Under the pieces are notes generated by a model. The model was not told the DNA's origin. It saw only the letters and a program-made list of their open reading frames with translations, and did no database searches. A stretch of 32,802 bases of DNA from an uncultured Clostridia bacterium (lineage in GTDB: Bacteria; Bacillota; Clostridia; Acetivibrionales; CALMWN01), in NCBI GenBank assembly GCA_937873555.1, contig CALMWN010000564.1, positions 1-32,802 of the forward strand, written 5' to 3'. Shown one piece after another: positions 7,292 to 16,193 of the stretch (position 1 is the stretch's first letter; each line of letters opens with the position of its first letter). The position numbers and the translations under genes were made by a program.

Positions 7292-9775
7292 ATGACATTA
7301 TATCGCAGTCATTCCAAACTGTGGTTAAGCAATGATATTTCACATGAAAGAGTTGAAAAACTGTCCGCTGCTGCAGGTATATCCCCTTTGATGGCAAAAG
7401 TATTTATCAGCCGTGAAATTGAGGATACCGTGCTCATAAACAGGTTTTTGAATCCATCCCTTGATGAATTGCATGACCCTTTTCTTATGGCGGATATGGA
7501 TAAGGCTGTTGGCAGGATAATAGAAGCTCTGGATAACAAAGAAAAAATAGTTGTTTATGGAGATTATGATGTAGATGGAACTACCAGCACTTCCATACTT
7601 CTGAATTTTCTGGCCGGGCAGGGAGCTTCGGTGGATTTCTTCATCCCTGACAGGATGGATGACGGATATGGGCTATCGATAAATGCCATCGATAAAATAT
7701 TTTCCATGGAGCCTTCCTTGATTATTACTGTAGACTGCGGCGTGACTGCAGTTGAAGAAGTTGATTATATCAGAGCCAAAAAAGTAGATATTATCATTAC
7801 TGACCACCATGAATGTAAAAGCATGCTGCCCGCCGCCTTTGCCGTTGTAAATCCGTGCAGACCCGATTGCGGATATCCGTTCAAAAGCCTGGCAGGGGTT
7901 GGAGTTGTCTATAAGCTCATTACCGCTTTATGTATAAAACTTGGGTTGGGGAATATTTACAATGAGTATCTTGACCTCGTGGCAATAGGAACAGTTGCAG
8001 ATGTGGTGCCTCTGGTGGATGAAAACAGGGTTATTGTCAGGTATGGCCTTTTGGAAATCAAATCAACATCAAATATTGGACTGAAAACGCTTATTGAAAA
8101 TTCGGGCTTGAAGGATAAGCCTGTGAATTCATGGGGAATAAGCTTCGTTATTGCACCGAGGATTAATGTTGCAGGAAGGATAGGGGATGCCGGAAGGGTG
8201 GTCAGATTGTTCACCACAGGCAACCAGGACGAAGCATCCGTCATGGTTTTGGAGCTGAATGATGAAAACAGGCTGAGACAGGAGACGGAAGCGTTGATAC
8301 TCCAGCAGGTTCTGGAGGAGATAGAAGGCAGGGAAGGGTTCAGGAACGAAAAGGTGATTGTTGCAGCAGGAAAAGGCTGGCATCATGGGATTATCGGTAT
8401 TGTGGCATCAAAGGTGATGGAAAAGTACTACAAGCCATGTGTGCTTATATCCTGTGAGAACGGCATGGGAAAGGGCTCTGCCAGAAGTGTGGAGGGTTTC
8501 AGCATGTTCAGGGCTCTCGACTATTGCCGCGATCTTTTGGTAAAGTTCGGAGGGCATGAGCTTGCTGCGGGACTTTCTCTGAGACAGGAGCAGATTGAAG
8601 CCTTCAGACGGATGATTAATGATTATGCGGAGACAGTCATCAATGAATCGGATCTGGTTCCAAAATTGAGGATAGATACTTTTATTGATTATAAGGATAT
8701 AAATATTGACAATGTGCGGGAACTGGAAAGACTTGCCCCTCATGGAGCGGGAAATCCCAGCCCGGTATTCGCATATAACAACCTCAGGATAAATGACATA
8801 AGGACAGTCGGTGAAGACAGGCATTTGAAGATGAAGCTTGAAGATGGAAATTTTCTTGTAGATGGTATAGGCTTTAATATGGGCGGACTGGCAGAGGAAT
8901 ATAAAAGGTCGGCCGCTTTGGATGCAGCTTTTTCACTTGAGATCAATACCTGGAACTCTGTTGAACGGGTACAGCTGAATATACGGGATATAAGGCCGGA
9001 CGGCGATACTGCTCTTGAAGACGGCTTTTATCAAACTCTGGACAAATGTATTGAGATAAATACCGCGGTTGCAGACCCTATGGAGCAGAACTTTGCAACC
9101 GGTGTTGCGTGGGAACCGGAAGACGGCTTACTGGGAAAGCTTACGGGCATCAATAACAGTGGGGAAAAGGTTGTGATATTTGTAAGTTCGCTTGAAAGCA
9201 CAAAGCGTTTGGTAAAAATATTGGAAAATTCAGCTTTTGGTATTAAAATCCCTTATGAAATTTGTTATACTGGCTTTAATGGAAGAAATACCGGATTACC
9301 ATGTGTGGTCATCAACCCCGATGCAGATGTACTTGATTTGTCGGGGGTTGATGAGATCGTATTTTACGGAAACTGGATTGATAGAAAATATTTCTATAAG
9401 CTTCTGGATAAAACGGCCTGGAAAAAAAGAAGCTTCTTTATTTCCGGAGCGTTGAATGACCCGGACTATCAGGCCATTATACCCAAAAGGCAGGATGTGG
9501 TGGCTGTTTACCAGCATATTAAGGCAAAGAGCGGCGGTGAAAAGCTTCCGGTCAAAGACTTGAATGTTCTGGCGAAAAGCATCGGATACAGCTATAAAAT
9601 AAGTATGAATTGTTTTAAACTCAAGAAAACCATAGAGGTTCTCGAAGAGCTCGGTTTAATTACAAAAGAGTCCATAGATAAGGACGGAATGTATATAAAG
9701 GTAAATATCAGCAATGGCAAGACCCGGCTTGAAAATTCCGTCCTGTTCAGAAGCCTCCAAAGGCTGGCTTTATGA
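7292..9775 (+). CDS. recJ: Single-stranded-DNA-specific 5'-3' exonuclease RecJ
   Basis: The 827-residue protein carries the DHH-phosphoesterase motifs of RecJ: GDYDVDGTTS from residue 90, VDCGVT, the signature DHH at 171-173, and in the DHHA1 part GWHHGIIGIVASKV and KFGGHELAAGLS. RecJ degrades 5' single-stranded DNA ends in recombination, mismatch and base-excision repair, using Mn/Mg bound by the Asp/His residues. The last 230 or so residues form a C-terminal extension found in many Firmicute RecJ proteins, which makes this longer than the E. coli enzyme (577 residues). AAGG (7278-7281) precedes the ATG at a usable distance. It has its own promoter in the 76-base gap after the SNF2 gene. Confidence 0.96.
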   Translation: MTLYRSHSKLWLSNDISHERVEKLSAAAGISPLMAKVFISREIEDTVLINRFLNPSLDELHDPFLMADMDKAVGRIIEALDNKEKIVVYGDYDVDGTTSTSILLNFLAGQGASVDFFIPDRMDDGYGLSINAIDKIFSMEPSLIITVDCGVTAVEEVDYIRAKKVDIIITDHHECKSMLPAAFAVVNPCRPDCGYPFKSLAGVGVVYKLITALCIKLGLGNIYNEYLDLVAIGTVADVVPLVDENRVIVRYGLLEIKSTSNIGLKTLIENSGLKDKPVNSWGISFVIAPRINVAGRIGDAGRVVRLFTTGNQDEASVMVLELNDENRLRQETEALILQQVLEEIEGREGFRNEKVIVAAGKGWHHGIIGIVASKVMEKYYKPCVLISCENGMGKGSARSVEGFSMFRALDYCRDLLVKFGGHELAAGLSLRQEQIEAFRRMINDYAETVINESDLVPKLRIDTFIDYKDINIDNVRELERLAPHGAGNPSPVFAYNNLRINDIRTVGEDRHLKMKLEDGNFLVDGIGFNMGGLAEEYKRSAALDAAFSLEINTWNSVERVQLNIRDIRPDGDTALEDGFYQTLDKCIEINTAVADPMEQNFATGVAWEPEDGLLGKLTGINNSGEKVVIFVSSLESTKRLVKILENSAFGIKIPYEICYTGFNGRNTGLPCVVINPDADVLDLSGVDEIVFYGNWIDRKYFYKLLDKTAWKKRSFFISGALNDPDYQAIIPKRQDVVAVYQHIKAKSGGEKLPVKDLNVLAKSIGYSYKISMNCFKLKKTIEVLEELGLITKESIDKDGMYIKVNISNGKTRLENSVLFRSLQRLAL

Positions 9776-9809
9776 CCGGGCCGGACTGATAGCGGATATT
9801 AAGGAATAA

Positions 9810-9932
9810 TACTACTTTGTTACTTTGGAATTATTATTGAAGAAACAAGTAAGATAGAAGCATTCTTACTTTTTCTTCAATAGAAATTTATACTGCAAAA
9901 TTTCCACAAATTAATGATGTAACAAAGTAGTA
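9810..9932. repeat. Nested inverted-repeat element between recJ and apt
   Basis: Perfect 14-base outer arms, TACTACTTTGTTAC (9810-9823) and GTAACAAAGTAGTA (9919-9932), enclose a second hairpin. Its arms are TATTGAAGAA (9835-9844) with TTCTTCAATA (9873-9882) and AAGTAAG (9847-9853) with CTTACTT (9865-9871), around an 11-base loop. Neither hairpin ends in a T run, so it is not a plain terminator. The element is A+T rich compared with the genes around it, and its right end lies 21 bases before the apt start. It could be a MITE-like element or a structured leader of apt. Confidence 0.7.
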
Positions 9933-9953
9933 CTAATATGAGGAGGAAAGCAT

Positions 9954-10469
9954 ATGGATCTCAAGGCAAAGCTAAGACATGTTATGGATTTTCCCAGGGA
10001 AGGTATTGATTTTATTGATATCACAACGGTCTTGCAGGATGCGGATGCATTCAGGGAGGCCCTGGAAAAGATGAGGATGAAGATTGACAATATGGGAGAT
10101 TTCGACCTCATTGTAGGGCCGGAATCAAGAGGGTTCGTATTCGGAGCTCCGCTTGCATACATCCTTGGAAAAGGATTTGTACCAATAAGGAAAAAGGGCA
10201 AGCTCCCGTATAAAACCATAAAGGCTGAATATCAGCTTGAATACGGCACAGATGTACTTGAGATGCACGAAGACGCGGTCAAGCCGGGGCAAAAGGTAAT
10301 TATCATAGATGACCTGCTGGCGACAGGCGGCACGACAGAATCCAATATAAAGCTGGTAACGGAGCTTGGCGGAAAAGTTGCAGGGATAGTGTATTTCATT
10401 GAACTTACCTTCTTGAATGGAAGAGACAAGTTGAAGGGATATAATGTTGAATCAATAGTGCAATTTTAA
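9954..10469 (+). CDS. apt: Adenine phosphoribosyltransferase
   Basis: The 171-residue protein converts adenine and PRPP to AMP in purine salvage in the cytoplasm. The sequence is diagnostic: N-terminal DFPREGIDFIDITTVL, GPESRGFVFGAPLAY at 55-69, and the PRPP-binding loop VIIIDDLLATGGT at 115-127. The length equals the usual 170-172 residues. AGGAGGAAAG (9941-9950) lies 3 bases before the ATG A, with the core AGGAGG about 7 bases away. It precedes rel with a 40-base gap, the order apt-rel seen in many Firmicutes and sensible because both act on purine nucleotide pools. The nested inverted repeat ending at 9932 may lie in its 5' leader. Confidence 0.97.
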   Translation: MDLKAKLRHVMDFPREGIDFIDITTVLQDADAFREALEKMRMKIDNMGDFDLIVGPESRGFVFGAPLAYILGKGFVPIRKKGKLPYKTIKAEYQLEYGTDVLEMHEDAVKPGQKVIIIDDLLATGGTTESNIKLVTELGGKVAGIVYFIELTFLNGRDKLKGYNVESIVQF

Positions 10470-10509
10470 TCACAACAGTTACAGCAGATTGTTTTCCGGG
10501 GGAATACCA

Positions 10510-12690
10510 ATGAGTGATGGCTACAGCCGGTTGATAGAAAAAATCAAAATATATAATCCCACTTGTGACTTTACCATGATTGAGAAGGCATACAAGCTAT
10601 CCAGATCGGCTCATGAGGGTCAGCAGAGGATATCGGGTGACCCGTTTATAATTCACCCTATGGAAGTTGCCATCATTCTTGCAGAGCTGGAACTGGATTG
10701 CACTTCTATTGTTGCGGGCATACTTCATGATACCATAGAGGATACCACCTATACCTTCGAACAGCTCAAGCAGAACTTTGGAGATGAAGTGGCTACGCTT
10801 GTGGACGGGGTAACCAAACTTGGAAAGATACCCTATACCACAAAAGAGGAACAACAGGTAGAGAACTTAAGAAAAATGTTCCTTGCAATGGCCAAGGACA
10901 TCAGGGTTATTTTGATAAAGCTTGCAGACAGGCTTCATAATATGAGGACACTAAAGTACCTGTCGCCTGAAAAGCAGCTTGAGAAGGCCAAGGAAACCAT
11001 AGAGATATATGCACCTCTTGCACACAGGCTTGGTATATCCAGGATAAAGTGGGAGCTGGAAGACCTGTGTCTTAGATATACCGACCCAAAAGGCTATTAT
11101 GACCTTGTTGACAAGATTGCAACAAAGAGAAAGGAAAGAGAAGCATACATCACCCAAATAAAGGATACATTAAGTGAAAAAGCCGGTGAGCTCGGTATAG
11201 AAGCGCATGTTGACGGAAGACCCAAACACTTTTACAGCATTTATAAGAAAATGAAGGATCAGAACAAAACGCTGGAGCAGGTATATGACCTTTTTGCCTT
11301 CAGAGTAATAGTCAACTCCGTTAAAGACTGTTATGCGGTTCTCGGACTGGTGCATGAACTATACAAGCCGATGCCCGGGAGATTCAAGGATTATATTGCC
11401 ATGCCCAAGCCCAATATGTATCAGTCGCTCCATACTACACTGATAGGGCCGGAAGGGCAGCCCTTCGAAATACAGATAAGGACCTGGGACATGCACCGCG
11501 TAGCGGAAGTGGGTATTGCAGCACATTGGAAGTATAAGGAAGGTAATGCCGGAGAAAGTGAAGTAGACAATAAACTCGTGTGGTTAAGACAGCTTCTGGA
11601 ATGGCAGAAGGAGATGCGCGATGCAAAGGAATTCATGGAAACCCTTAAAATAGATTTATTCACAGACGAGGTTTTTGTATTTACGCCAAAGGGGGATGTA
11701 TTAAGCCTGCCTGTGGGTTCCACTCCCATAGATTTTGCATACGCAATACACAGTGCTGTCGGAAACAAAATGATGGGAGCAAAGGTAAACGGAAGAATTG
11801 TGCAGCTGGAATACGAGATGAAAAACGGAGACATCGTTGAAATCCTGACTTCAGCAAATGTACACGGGCCAAGCCGGGATTGGCTTAAGATAGCAAAAAG
11901 TTCCCAGGCAAAAAACAAGATAAACCAATGGCTTAAAAAGGAAAAACGTGATGAGAACATCCTAAGAGGCAAGGAGATTGTTGAAAAAGAGCTGAAAAAG
12001 CTGGGATTGACCTTTAACCAGCTTTTTAAACAGGAATGGCTGGAGCCCATATTAAGAAGGTATACCTTCAATACCCTGGAAGATCTGTACGCAGGAATTG
12101 GCTATGGCGCTATAAGTGCCAACAAGATCATGTCCAGGCTTAAAGAGGAGTATAAAAAGACCTTAAAGCCTGATGAGCTTGATGAACAACTCCTTGAATC
12201 ACTTTCCCCACAAAAGTCGGATAAAAAGAAGAAAGCAATTCCCGAGAGCGGTATTATCGTAAAAGGCATCGACAATTGTCTCGTAAGGCTGTCGAGATGC
12301 TGTAATCCGGTTCCCGGGGATGAAATAATCGGTTATATTACCAGAGGCAGGGGTGTGTCAGTGCACCGCAAGGACTGCACAAATGTTACAAACACTATTG
12401 AAGGCGATACAAGGTTTATAGATGTGAAATGGTACACATCTTCAAATGTTGCCTACAAGGCTGATATTATCGTTATGGCCAATGACAGGGCAGCTTTGCT
12501 GATGGATGTCACCAATACCATTGGAGAGGCGAAGATACCCTTAAAGGCAATTAATGCAAGAACAACCAGGGATCAGATTGTAATCATGAATCTTACAATG
12601 GAGATTACCGACACAGAACAGCTTGACAAGATTATAAAGAAGCTTAAAAAGATTGACAGTGTTTTTGATGTGACCAGAAACAAGCAGTAG
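10510..12690 (+). CDS. relA: Bifunctional (p)ppGpp synthetase/hydrolase Rel
   Basis: The 726-residue enzyme makes and degrades the alarmone (p)ppGpp in the stringent response. Domain order: HD hydrolase (H49, HD at 73-74 in ILHDTIEDT, then RLHNMRTL), synthetase (GRPKHFYSIYKKM and MPKPNMYQSLHTT), TGS (DEVFVFTPKGDVLSLPVGSTPIDFAY, given here in parts: DEVFVFTPKGD and LPVGSTPIDFAYAIH), a zinc-finger-like segment with CCNPVPGDEIIGY, and a C-terminal ACT domain. RFKD at 291-294 is the RxKD motif of bifunctional Rel enzymes, as opposed to ExDD in synthetase-only RelA, so both activities are expected. The ATG at 10510 is preferred over a TTG at 10489 because GGGGGAA lies 6-7 bases upstream. Likely co-transcribed with apt. 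Confidence 0.97.
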   Translation: MSDGYSRLIEKIKIYNPTCDFTMIEKAYKLSRSAHEGQQRISGDPFIIHPMEVAIILAELELDCTSIVAGILHDTIEDTTYTFEQLKQNFGDEVATLVDGVTKLGKIPYTTKEEQQVENLRKMFLAMAKDIRVILIKLADRLHNMRTLKYLSPEKQLEKAKETIEIYAPLAHRLGISRIKWELEDLCLRYTDPKGYYDLVDKIATKRKEREAYITQIKDTLSEKAGELGIEAHVDGRPKHFYSIYKKMKDQNKTLEQVYDLFAFRVIVNSVKDCYAVLGLVHELYKPMPGRFKDYIAMPKPNMYQSLHTTLIGPEGQPFEIQIRTWDMHRVAEVGIAAHWKYKEGNAGESEVDNKLVWLRQLLEWQKEMRDAKEFMETLKIDLFTDEVFVFTPKGDVLSLPVGSTPIDFAYAIHSAVGNKMMGAKVNGRIVQLEYEMKNGDIVEILTSANVHGPSRDWLKIAKSSQAKNKINQWLKKEKRDENILRGKEIVEKELKKLGLTFNQLFKQEWLEPILRRYTFNTLEDLYAGIGYGAISANKIMSRLKEEYKKTLKPDELDEQLLESLSPQKSDKKKKAIPESGIIVKGIDNCLVRLSRCCNPVPGDEIIGYITRGRGVSVHRKDCTNVTNTIEGDTRFIDVKWYTSSNVAYKADIIVMANDRAALLMDVTNTIGEAKIPLKAINARTTRDQIVIMNLTMEITDTEQLDKIIKKLKKIDSVFDVTRNKQ

Positions 12691-12774
12691 ATGGGTTGAG
12701 AGTTGAGGGTTTGGATTAGTGAGAGGTAATGATTACCAGGGCAGGTTTGGCATCCTGTAAGGAGTGGGTTTTAG

Positions 12775-13224
12775 TTGAGGGCGGTTGTGCAGAGAGTTTC
12801 TGAAGCCAGGGTTTCAGCAGAAGGCAAATTGACAGGTGAGATTGGCAGGGGACTGGCAGTTTTACTGGGCGTTGGGCTGGATGACACTGACGGCGACATA
12901 TCCTATATGGCAGAGAAAATAGTCAACCTGAGGGTTTTTGAGGATGCAGGAGGGAAAATGAATATTCCGCTTATGGAGATCGGGGGAGAGCTTCTGGTGG
13001 TATCCCAGTTCACCCTGTACGGCGACTGCAGAAAAGGCAGGAGACCGGGCTATGACAAAGCGGCAAGGCCTGAGAGGGCTGAAATACTTTATAATAAATT
13101 TGTGGACTATTGCAGAAGCTATGGTGTAAAAGTGAAAACGGGAAAATTCCAGGCTAAGATGATGCTGGAGATACACAATGACGGACCTGTGACACTGTTG
13201 ATCGACAGCAAAAAGGAATTTTAA
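12775..13224 (+). CDS. dtd: D-aminoacyl-tRNA deacylase
   Basis: The 149-residue protein hydrolyses D-amino acids, and also mischarged glycine, from tRNA. It begins MRAVVQRVSEARVSAEG and carries both family signatures: SQFT at 77-80 (VVSQFTLYGDCRKGRRP) and GPVT at 137-140 (NDGPVTLLIDS), which form the cross-subunit active site. The start codon is TTG: no ATG or GTG fits, AAGGAG (12759-12764) lies 10 bases before it, and the N-terminus of the family begins exactly here. It follows rel by 84 bases with no visible terminator, the common rel-dtd arrangement in Firmicutes. Confidence 0.96.
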   Translation: MRAVVQRVSEARVSAEGKLTGEIGRGLAVLLGVGLDDTDGDISYMAEKIVNLRVFEDAGGKMNIPLMEIGGELLVVSQFTLYGDCRKGRRPGYDKAARPERAEILYNKFVDYCRSYGVKVKTGKFQAKMMLEIHNDGPVTLLIDSKKEF

Positions 13225-13277
13225 AATCTTGATATATTATCTGACAATTGCGAGGAAATTTTACATCGGAGGATTTT

Positions 13278-13922
13278 ATGATAATAAAATGTCTGCCTAC
13301 GGGCATGTTTGGATCAAACTGCTATGTCATCGGAGAAAACGGTGAAGGAATGATTATAGATCCCGGAACTGATGGCGGGGAAATATACAGTGTTGTTGAA
13401 GAAAATAACCTCAAGGTGAAATACATAATACTGACTCATGGCCATATAGACCATATCTGCTCTGTGGAGCAGGTCAAAGCGAGTACCGGTGCACCTGTGC
13501 TTGTTCATGAAAAGGATGCGGAGGCGTTGTCAGATTCAATGCTCAACGGTTCGGCCATGTTCGGAAAGAGCGCCGCTTTCAGTAGTGCCGGTGGTTTTGT
13601 GAAGGATGGGGATATACTGGATATCGGAGGATTGAAGGTTCAGATCATCCATACACCGGGCCACAGTCCGGGCAGCATATGCATAAAGGCAGAAAACAGT
13701 ATTTTTACCGGCGATACGTTGTTCAAAAGGTCAATAGGCAGGACAGACCTGGGAAACGGAAGCTATGAGGATATCATGGATTCCATAATGAAAAAGCTGG
13801 TTGCATTACCTGAAGATACGGTAGTTTACCCGGGACATGGAGAACCTACAAACATTGGCAGTGAGAAGAAGTTAAATCCATTTATAAAAAAGGAGTATGG
13901 AAATAATAAATGGTATATGTAA
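13278..13922 (+). CDS. MBL-fold metallo-hydrolase (glyoxalase II-like)
   Basis: The 214-residue protein is a metallo-beta-lactamase-fold hydrolase. It has the metal-binding HGHIDH at 54-59, H129 in TPGHSPGS, D146 in GDTLF, and H187 in PGHG. These are the ligands of a two-metal site, and GRTDLGNGSYEDIM matches the YqgX/glyoxalase II-like subgroup. Known family members hydrolyse thioesters such as S-lactoylglutathione, but the substrate here is unknown since clostridia usually lack glutathione. The ATG at 13278 has GGAGG (13268-13272) 5 bases upstream, whereas the TTG at 13248 has none. It overlaps the start of the hemZ relic by 13 bases, consistent with an ancestral rel-dtd-MBL-hemZ-hisS-aspS order. 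Confidence 0.93.
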   Translation: MIIKCLPTGMFGSNCYVIGENGEGMIIDPGTDGGEIYSVVEENNLKVKYIILTHGHIDHICSVEQVKASTGAPVLVHEKDAEALSDSMLNGSAMFGKSAAFSSAGGFVKDGDILDIGGLKVQIIHTPGHSPGSICIKAENSIFTGDTLFKRSIGRTDLGNGSYEDIMDSIMKKLVALPEDTVVYPGHGEPTNIGSEKKLNPFIKKEYGNNKWYM

Positions 13923-14431
13923 GAATGGCAGGACACAGCTTCCTGTACGAGCTGGAAGATGTAATAAGGCTTTTTTTTGGCAATGAAGAAGTGATTGAAT
14001 GTGAAACCCAGCCTCCGGCGGACAGCCGGGGGATTTTCATATATACGGGGATTTCATTGTTGCACGGAGTGAAAAAAAGGTACTGGGAGAGACGGCTGAG
14101 AATATGGTAAGCCTGTACATAGGAATACCCTTTTGTGCTACCAGGTGTGCATACTGCTCCTTCACTTCAAATCCGATAGACAAATATGCCCCCCTCGTTG
14201 ACATATATATGAAAGCCTTAAAAAGGGAAATCACTGCTGTCGGTAGAAAGTATATACAATATACAAATTATGGAGGAGAAGCAAACGATCCTGGCACTTG
14301 GAGCAGGTGCGGTCACAAAGGTTGTATACCCTGCCGAAAACAGGCTTGAGAGGGCTTTTAACGTAAAAAGCGTGGAAGAATATATTGGCAGAGTGGATGA
14401 AATGGTTGAGAGAAAAAAGGCTTTGCTGTAA
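13910..14431 (+). pseudogene. hemZ: hemZ relic (radical SAM coproporphyrinogen dehydrogenase-like), internally deleted and frameshifted
   Basis: Three pieces of one HemZ-like protein are present in order but in two frames. Piece 1 (from the ATG at 13910) is the N-terminus, MVYVRMAGHSFLYELEDV. Piece 2, in the +2-shifted frame from about 14040, reads GDFIVARSEKKVLGETAEN and then SLYIGIPFCATRCAYCSF, the radical SAM CxxxCxxC cluster motif. Piece 3, back in the first frame from about 14246, reads SIYNIQIMEEKQTILALGAG and ends near EEYIGRVDEMVERKKALL at the stop 14429-14431. An intact HemZ is about 490-500 residues; about 170 codons remain, so most of the radical SAM barrel is gone. The gene sits between the MBL hydrolase and hisS, the normal hemZ location in clostridia. 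It cannot make a working enzyme. Confidence 0.88.
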
Positions 14432-14459
14432 AGCCCGGTATTTGCTATAATATTTTTTA

Positions 14460-14488
14460 TTGACAACATCCTGCTGCAAATTTAAAAT
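14460..14488 (+). promoter_or_regulatory. Promoter for the T-box leader and hisS-aspS
   Basis: A perfect TTGACA (14460-14465), a 17-base spacer and TAAAAT (14483-14488) lie just after the hemZ relic. A transcript would start near 14495 and carry the whole T-box leader. Confidence 0.75.
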
Positions 14489-14520
14489 ATAAAATAACAT
14501 TAAACTATATTACAAAAAGT

Positions 14521-14777
14521 TATGAAAGGGAAAAGTAGCCAATGCTGCCTGCAGGGAGAAAGCACCGTGACTGGAAGTGCTTTCAGGATAAAGTTGGCGA
14601 AAGAACACCCTGGAACTGGCTGGGTGAAAGCATTTGACAAATGCCGGTAATTCAGTCCGCTTATCAGCGTTATTGAATTAAAGTGGGCCAATCTTTTTGT
14701 TACTTTGGATTGAGCCTAACAGGGTGGTACCGCGGGAAAACAGCTTCTCGTCCCTTTTTGGGATGAGGGCTTTTTTA
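14521..14777 (+). promoter_or_regulatory. Histidine-specific T-box riboswitch
   Basis: The T-box sequence TGGTACCGCGGGAA starts at 14725 and is preceded by AGGGTG. Stem I contains a perfect apical hairpin, GAAAGCAC (14558-14565) with GTGCTTTC (14577-14584). The specifier context GAA-CAC-CC puts the codon CAC (14606-14608, histidine) where the specifier is expected. Stem I can close through TAGCCA (14536-14541) with TGGCT (14617-14621). The terminator is CTCGTCCC (14747-14754) with GGGATGAG (14760-14767), one G-T pair, followed by TTTTTT (14771-14776). Uncharged tRNA-His would bind, favour the antiterminator and allow hisS-aspS transcription. Specifier and downstream gene agree. Confidence 0.93.
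14741..14777 (+). terminator. Regulated terminator of the hisS T-box
   Basis: An 8-bp stem (14747-14754 with 14760-14767, loop TTTTT) is followed by GGC and six T residues at 14771-14776. Its 5' arm lies next to the T-box sequence, so it can be replaced by the antiterminator, as in standard T-box leaders. Confidence 0.88.
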
Positions 14778-14865
14778 ATTTGGATTGATTAAGAGCGGGC
14801 GGACAGAGTCGTCCACCCCTACACTTTAAAATTTGTCAATGAAGTGTGAAATGGAGGAAAGAAAT

Positions 14866-16191
14866 TTGGGCAATGAAATAACCATACCGTCAATTCTACC
14901 GGGTTTTATGGAACTTTTGCCGGCAGACCAGATGTTATTCAACAAAATGCTGGATACAATAAGGAATACATACGAGAAATTCGGATTTATTCCGCTGGAT
15001 ACGCCGTTGATTGAAAAATCCGAGATTCTTCTTGCAAAGAGCGGGGGAGAGACTGAAAAACAGATATACCGCTTTACAAAGGGCGATAATGACATTTCCT
15101 TGAGGTTTGACCTCACCGTACCTTTAGCAAGATATGTTGCACAGCACTATAACGACCTGACCTTTCCTTTCAGGAGGTACCACATAGGCAAGGTATACAG
15201 GGGAGAAAGACCTCAAAAAGGGCGTTTCAGGGAGTTTTACCAGTGCGACATAGATATAATCGGGAATGAAAGTTTAAGTGTGATTAACGAAGCAGAAATC
15301 CTGAGTGTGATATATTCAACCTTCAAAGCTCTCGGATTTGATGACTTTACCATGAGAATAAACAACAGGAAGGTTTTGAACGGCTTCTTCGAAGGCCTTG
15401 GCATAAGCGACAAGGCCGGAGTGCTGAGGGCTGTAGACAAACTTGACAAAATAGGTGAACAGCAGGTTGCGAAGGAATTGTCGGAGCTGGGTCTTGATGA
15501 GGCTGCAATAGACGGCATTCTCAAATTCCTGGGGACGAAAGGCAGCAGCAAACATGTAATTGAAAGCCTGAAAGCAATACAGACGGCTAATCCGATGTTT
15601 TTGCAGGGTGTGGAGGAGCTAGAAAAGGTTTGCGGGTATATAGGATACTTTGGTATTCCTGGGAAAAACTTCGAATTGGACCTGACTATTGCAAGAGGAT
15701 TGGATTATTATACGGGAACCATATATGAAACGGTACTGGATAAATATCCCGGCATAGGCAGTGTTTGTTCCGGAGGACGCTATGACAGCCTGGCAGGAAA
15801 TTACACCAATAAGAAGCTCCCGGGAGTGGGTATTTCCATAGGGCTGACCAGATTGTTCTACCAGCTCAGGGAGGCAGGTATACTGGGTGCTGCCAAAAAA
15901 TCCACGCCAACCAGGCTTTTGATAATACCGATGGATAACACAATGAATGATGCGCTTGATATTTCAACAAAGGTCCGGGGAAATGGAATTCCGACAGAGG
16001 TTTATTTCAATGAGGGGAAAATTGCCAGGAAGTTTACCTATGCGGATAAGCTGGGTATACCATATGTAATTGTTGTCGGGGAAGATGAAATAAAAAGCGG
16101 CCTCTTCAAGCTAAAAGATATGGCTACCGGAGAGCAGGAGACGTTGAAGCTGGATGATATCATCAACAAAATTGGAAATATGGAGGATTAA
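14866..16191 (+). CDS. hisS: Histidyl-tRNA synthetase
   Basis: The class II synthetase of 441 residues charges tRNA-His. Diagnostic segments are PSILPGFMELLPADQMLF near the start, LRFDLTVPLARYVA, motif 2 GKVYRGERPQKGRFREFYQC, the HisRS signature ARGLDYYTGTIYE, and motif 3-like VCSGGRYDSL plus GVGISIGLTRL. A C-terminal anticodon-binding domain follows. I prefer the TTG at 14866, giving MGNEITIPSILPGF, because GGAGGA (14853-14858) lies 7-8 bases upstream and related HisRS proteins begin a few residues before this point. A TTG at 14833 and an ATG at 14839 in the same frame are alternatives without a ribosome binding site. Expression is controlled by the histidine T-box. aspS follows after 2 bases. 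Confidence 0.95.
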   Translation: MGNEITIPSILPGFMELLPADQMLFNKMLDTIRNTYEKFGFIPLDTPLIEKSEILLAKSGGETEKQIYRFTKGDNDISLRFDLTVPLARYVAQHYNDLTFPFRRYHIGKVYRGERPQKGRFREFYQCDIDIIGNESLSVINEAEILSVIYSTFKALGFDDFTMRINNRKVLNGFFEGLGISDKAGVLRAVDKLDKIGEQQVAKELSELGLDEAAIDGILKFLGTKGSSKHVIESLKAIQTANPMFLQGVEELEKVCGYIGYFGIPGKNFELDLTIARGLDYYTGTIYETVLDKYPGIGSVCSGGRYDSLAGNYTNKKLPGVGISIGLTRLFYQLREAGILGAAKKSTPTRLLIIPMDNTMNDALDISTKVRGNGIPTEVYFNEGKIARKFTYADKLGIPYVIVVGEDEIKSGLFKLKDMATGEQETLKLDDIINKIGNMED

Positions 16192-16193
16192 CA

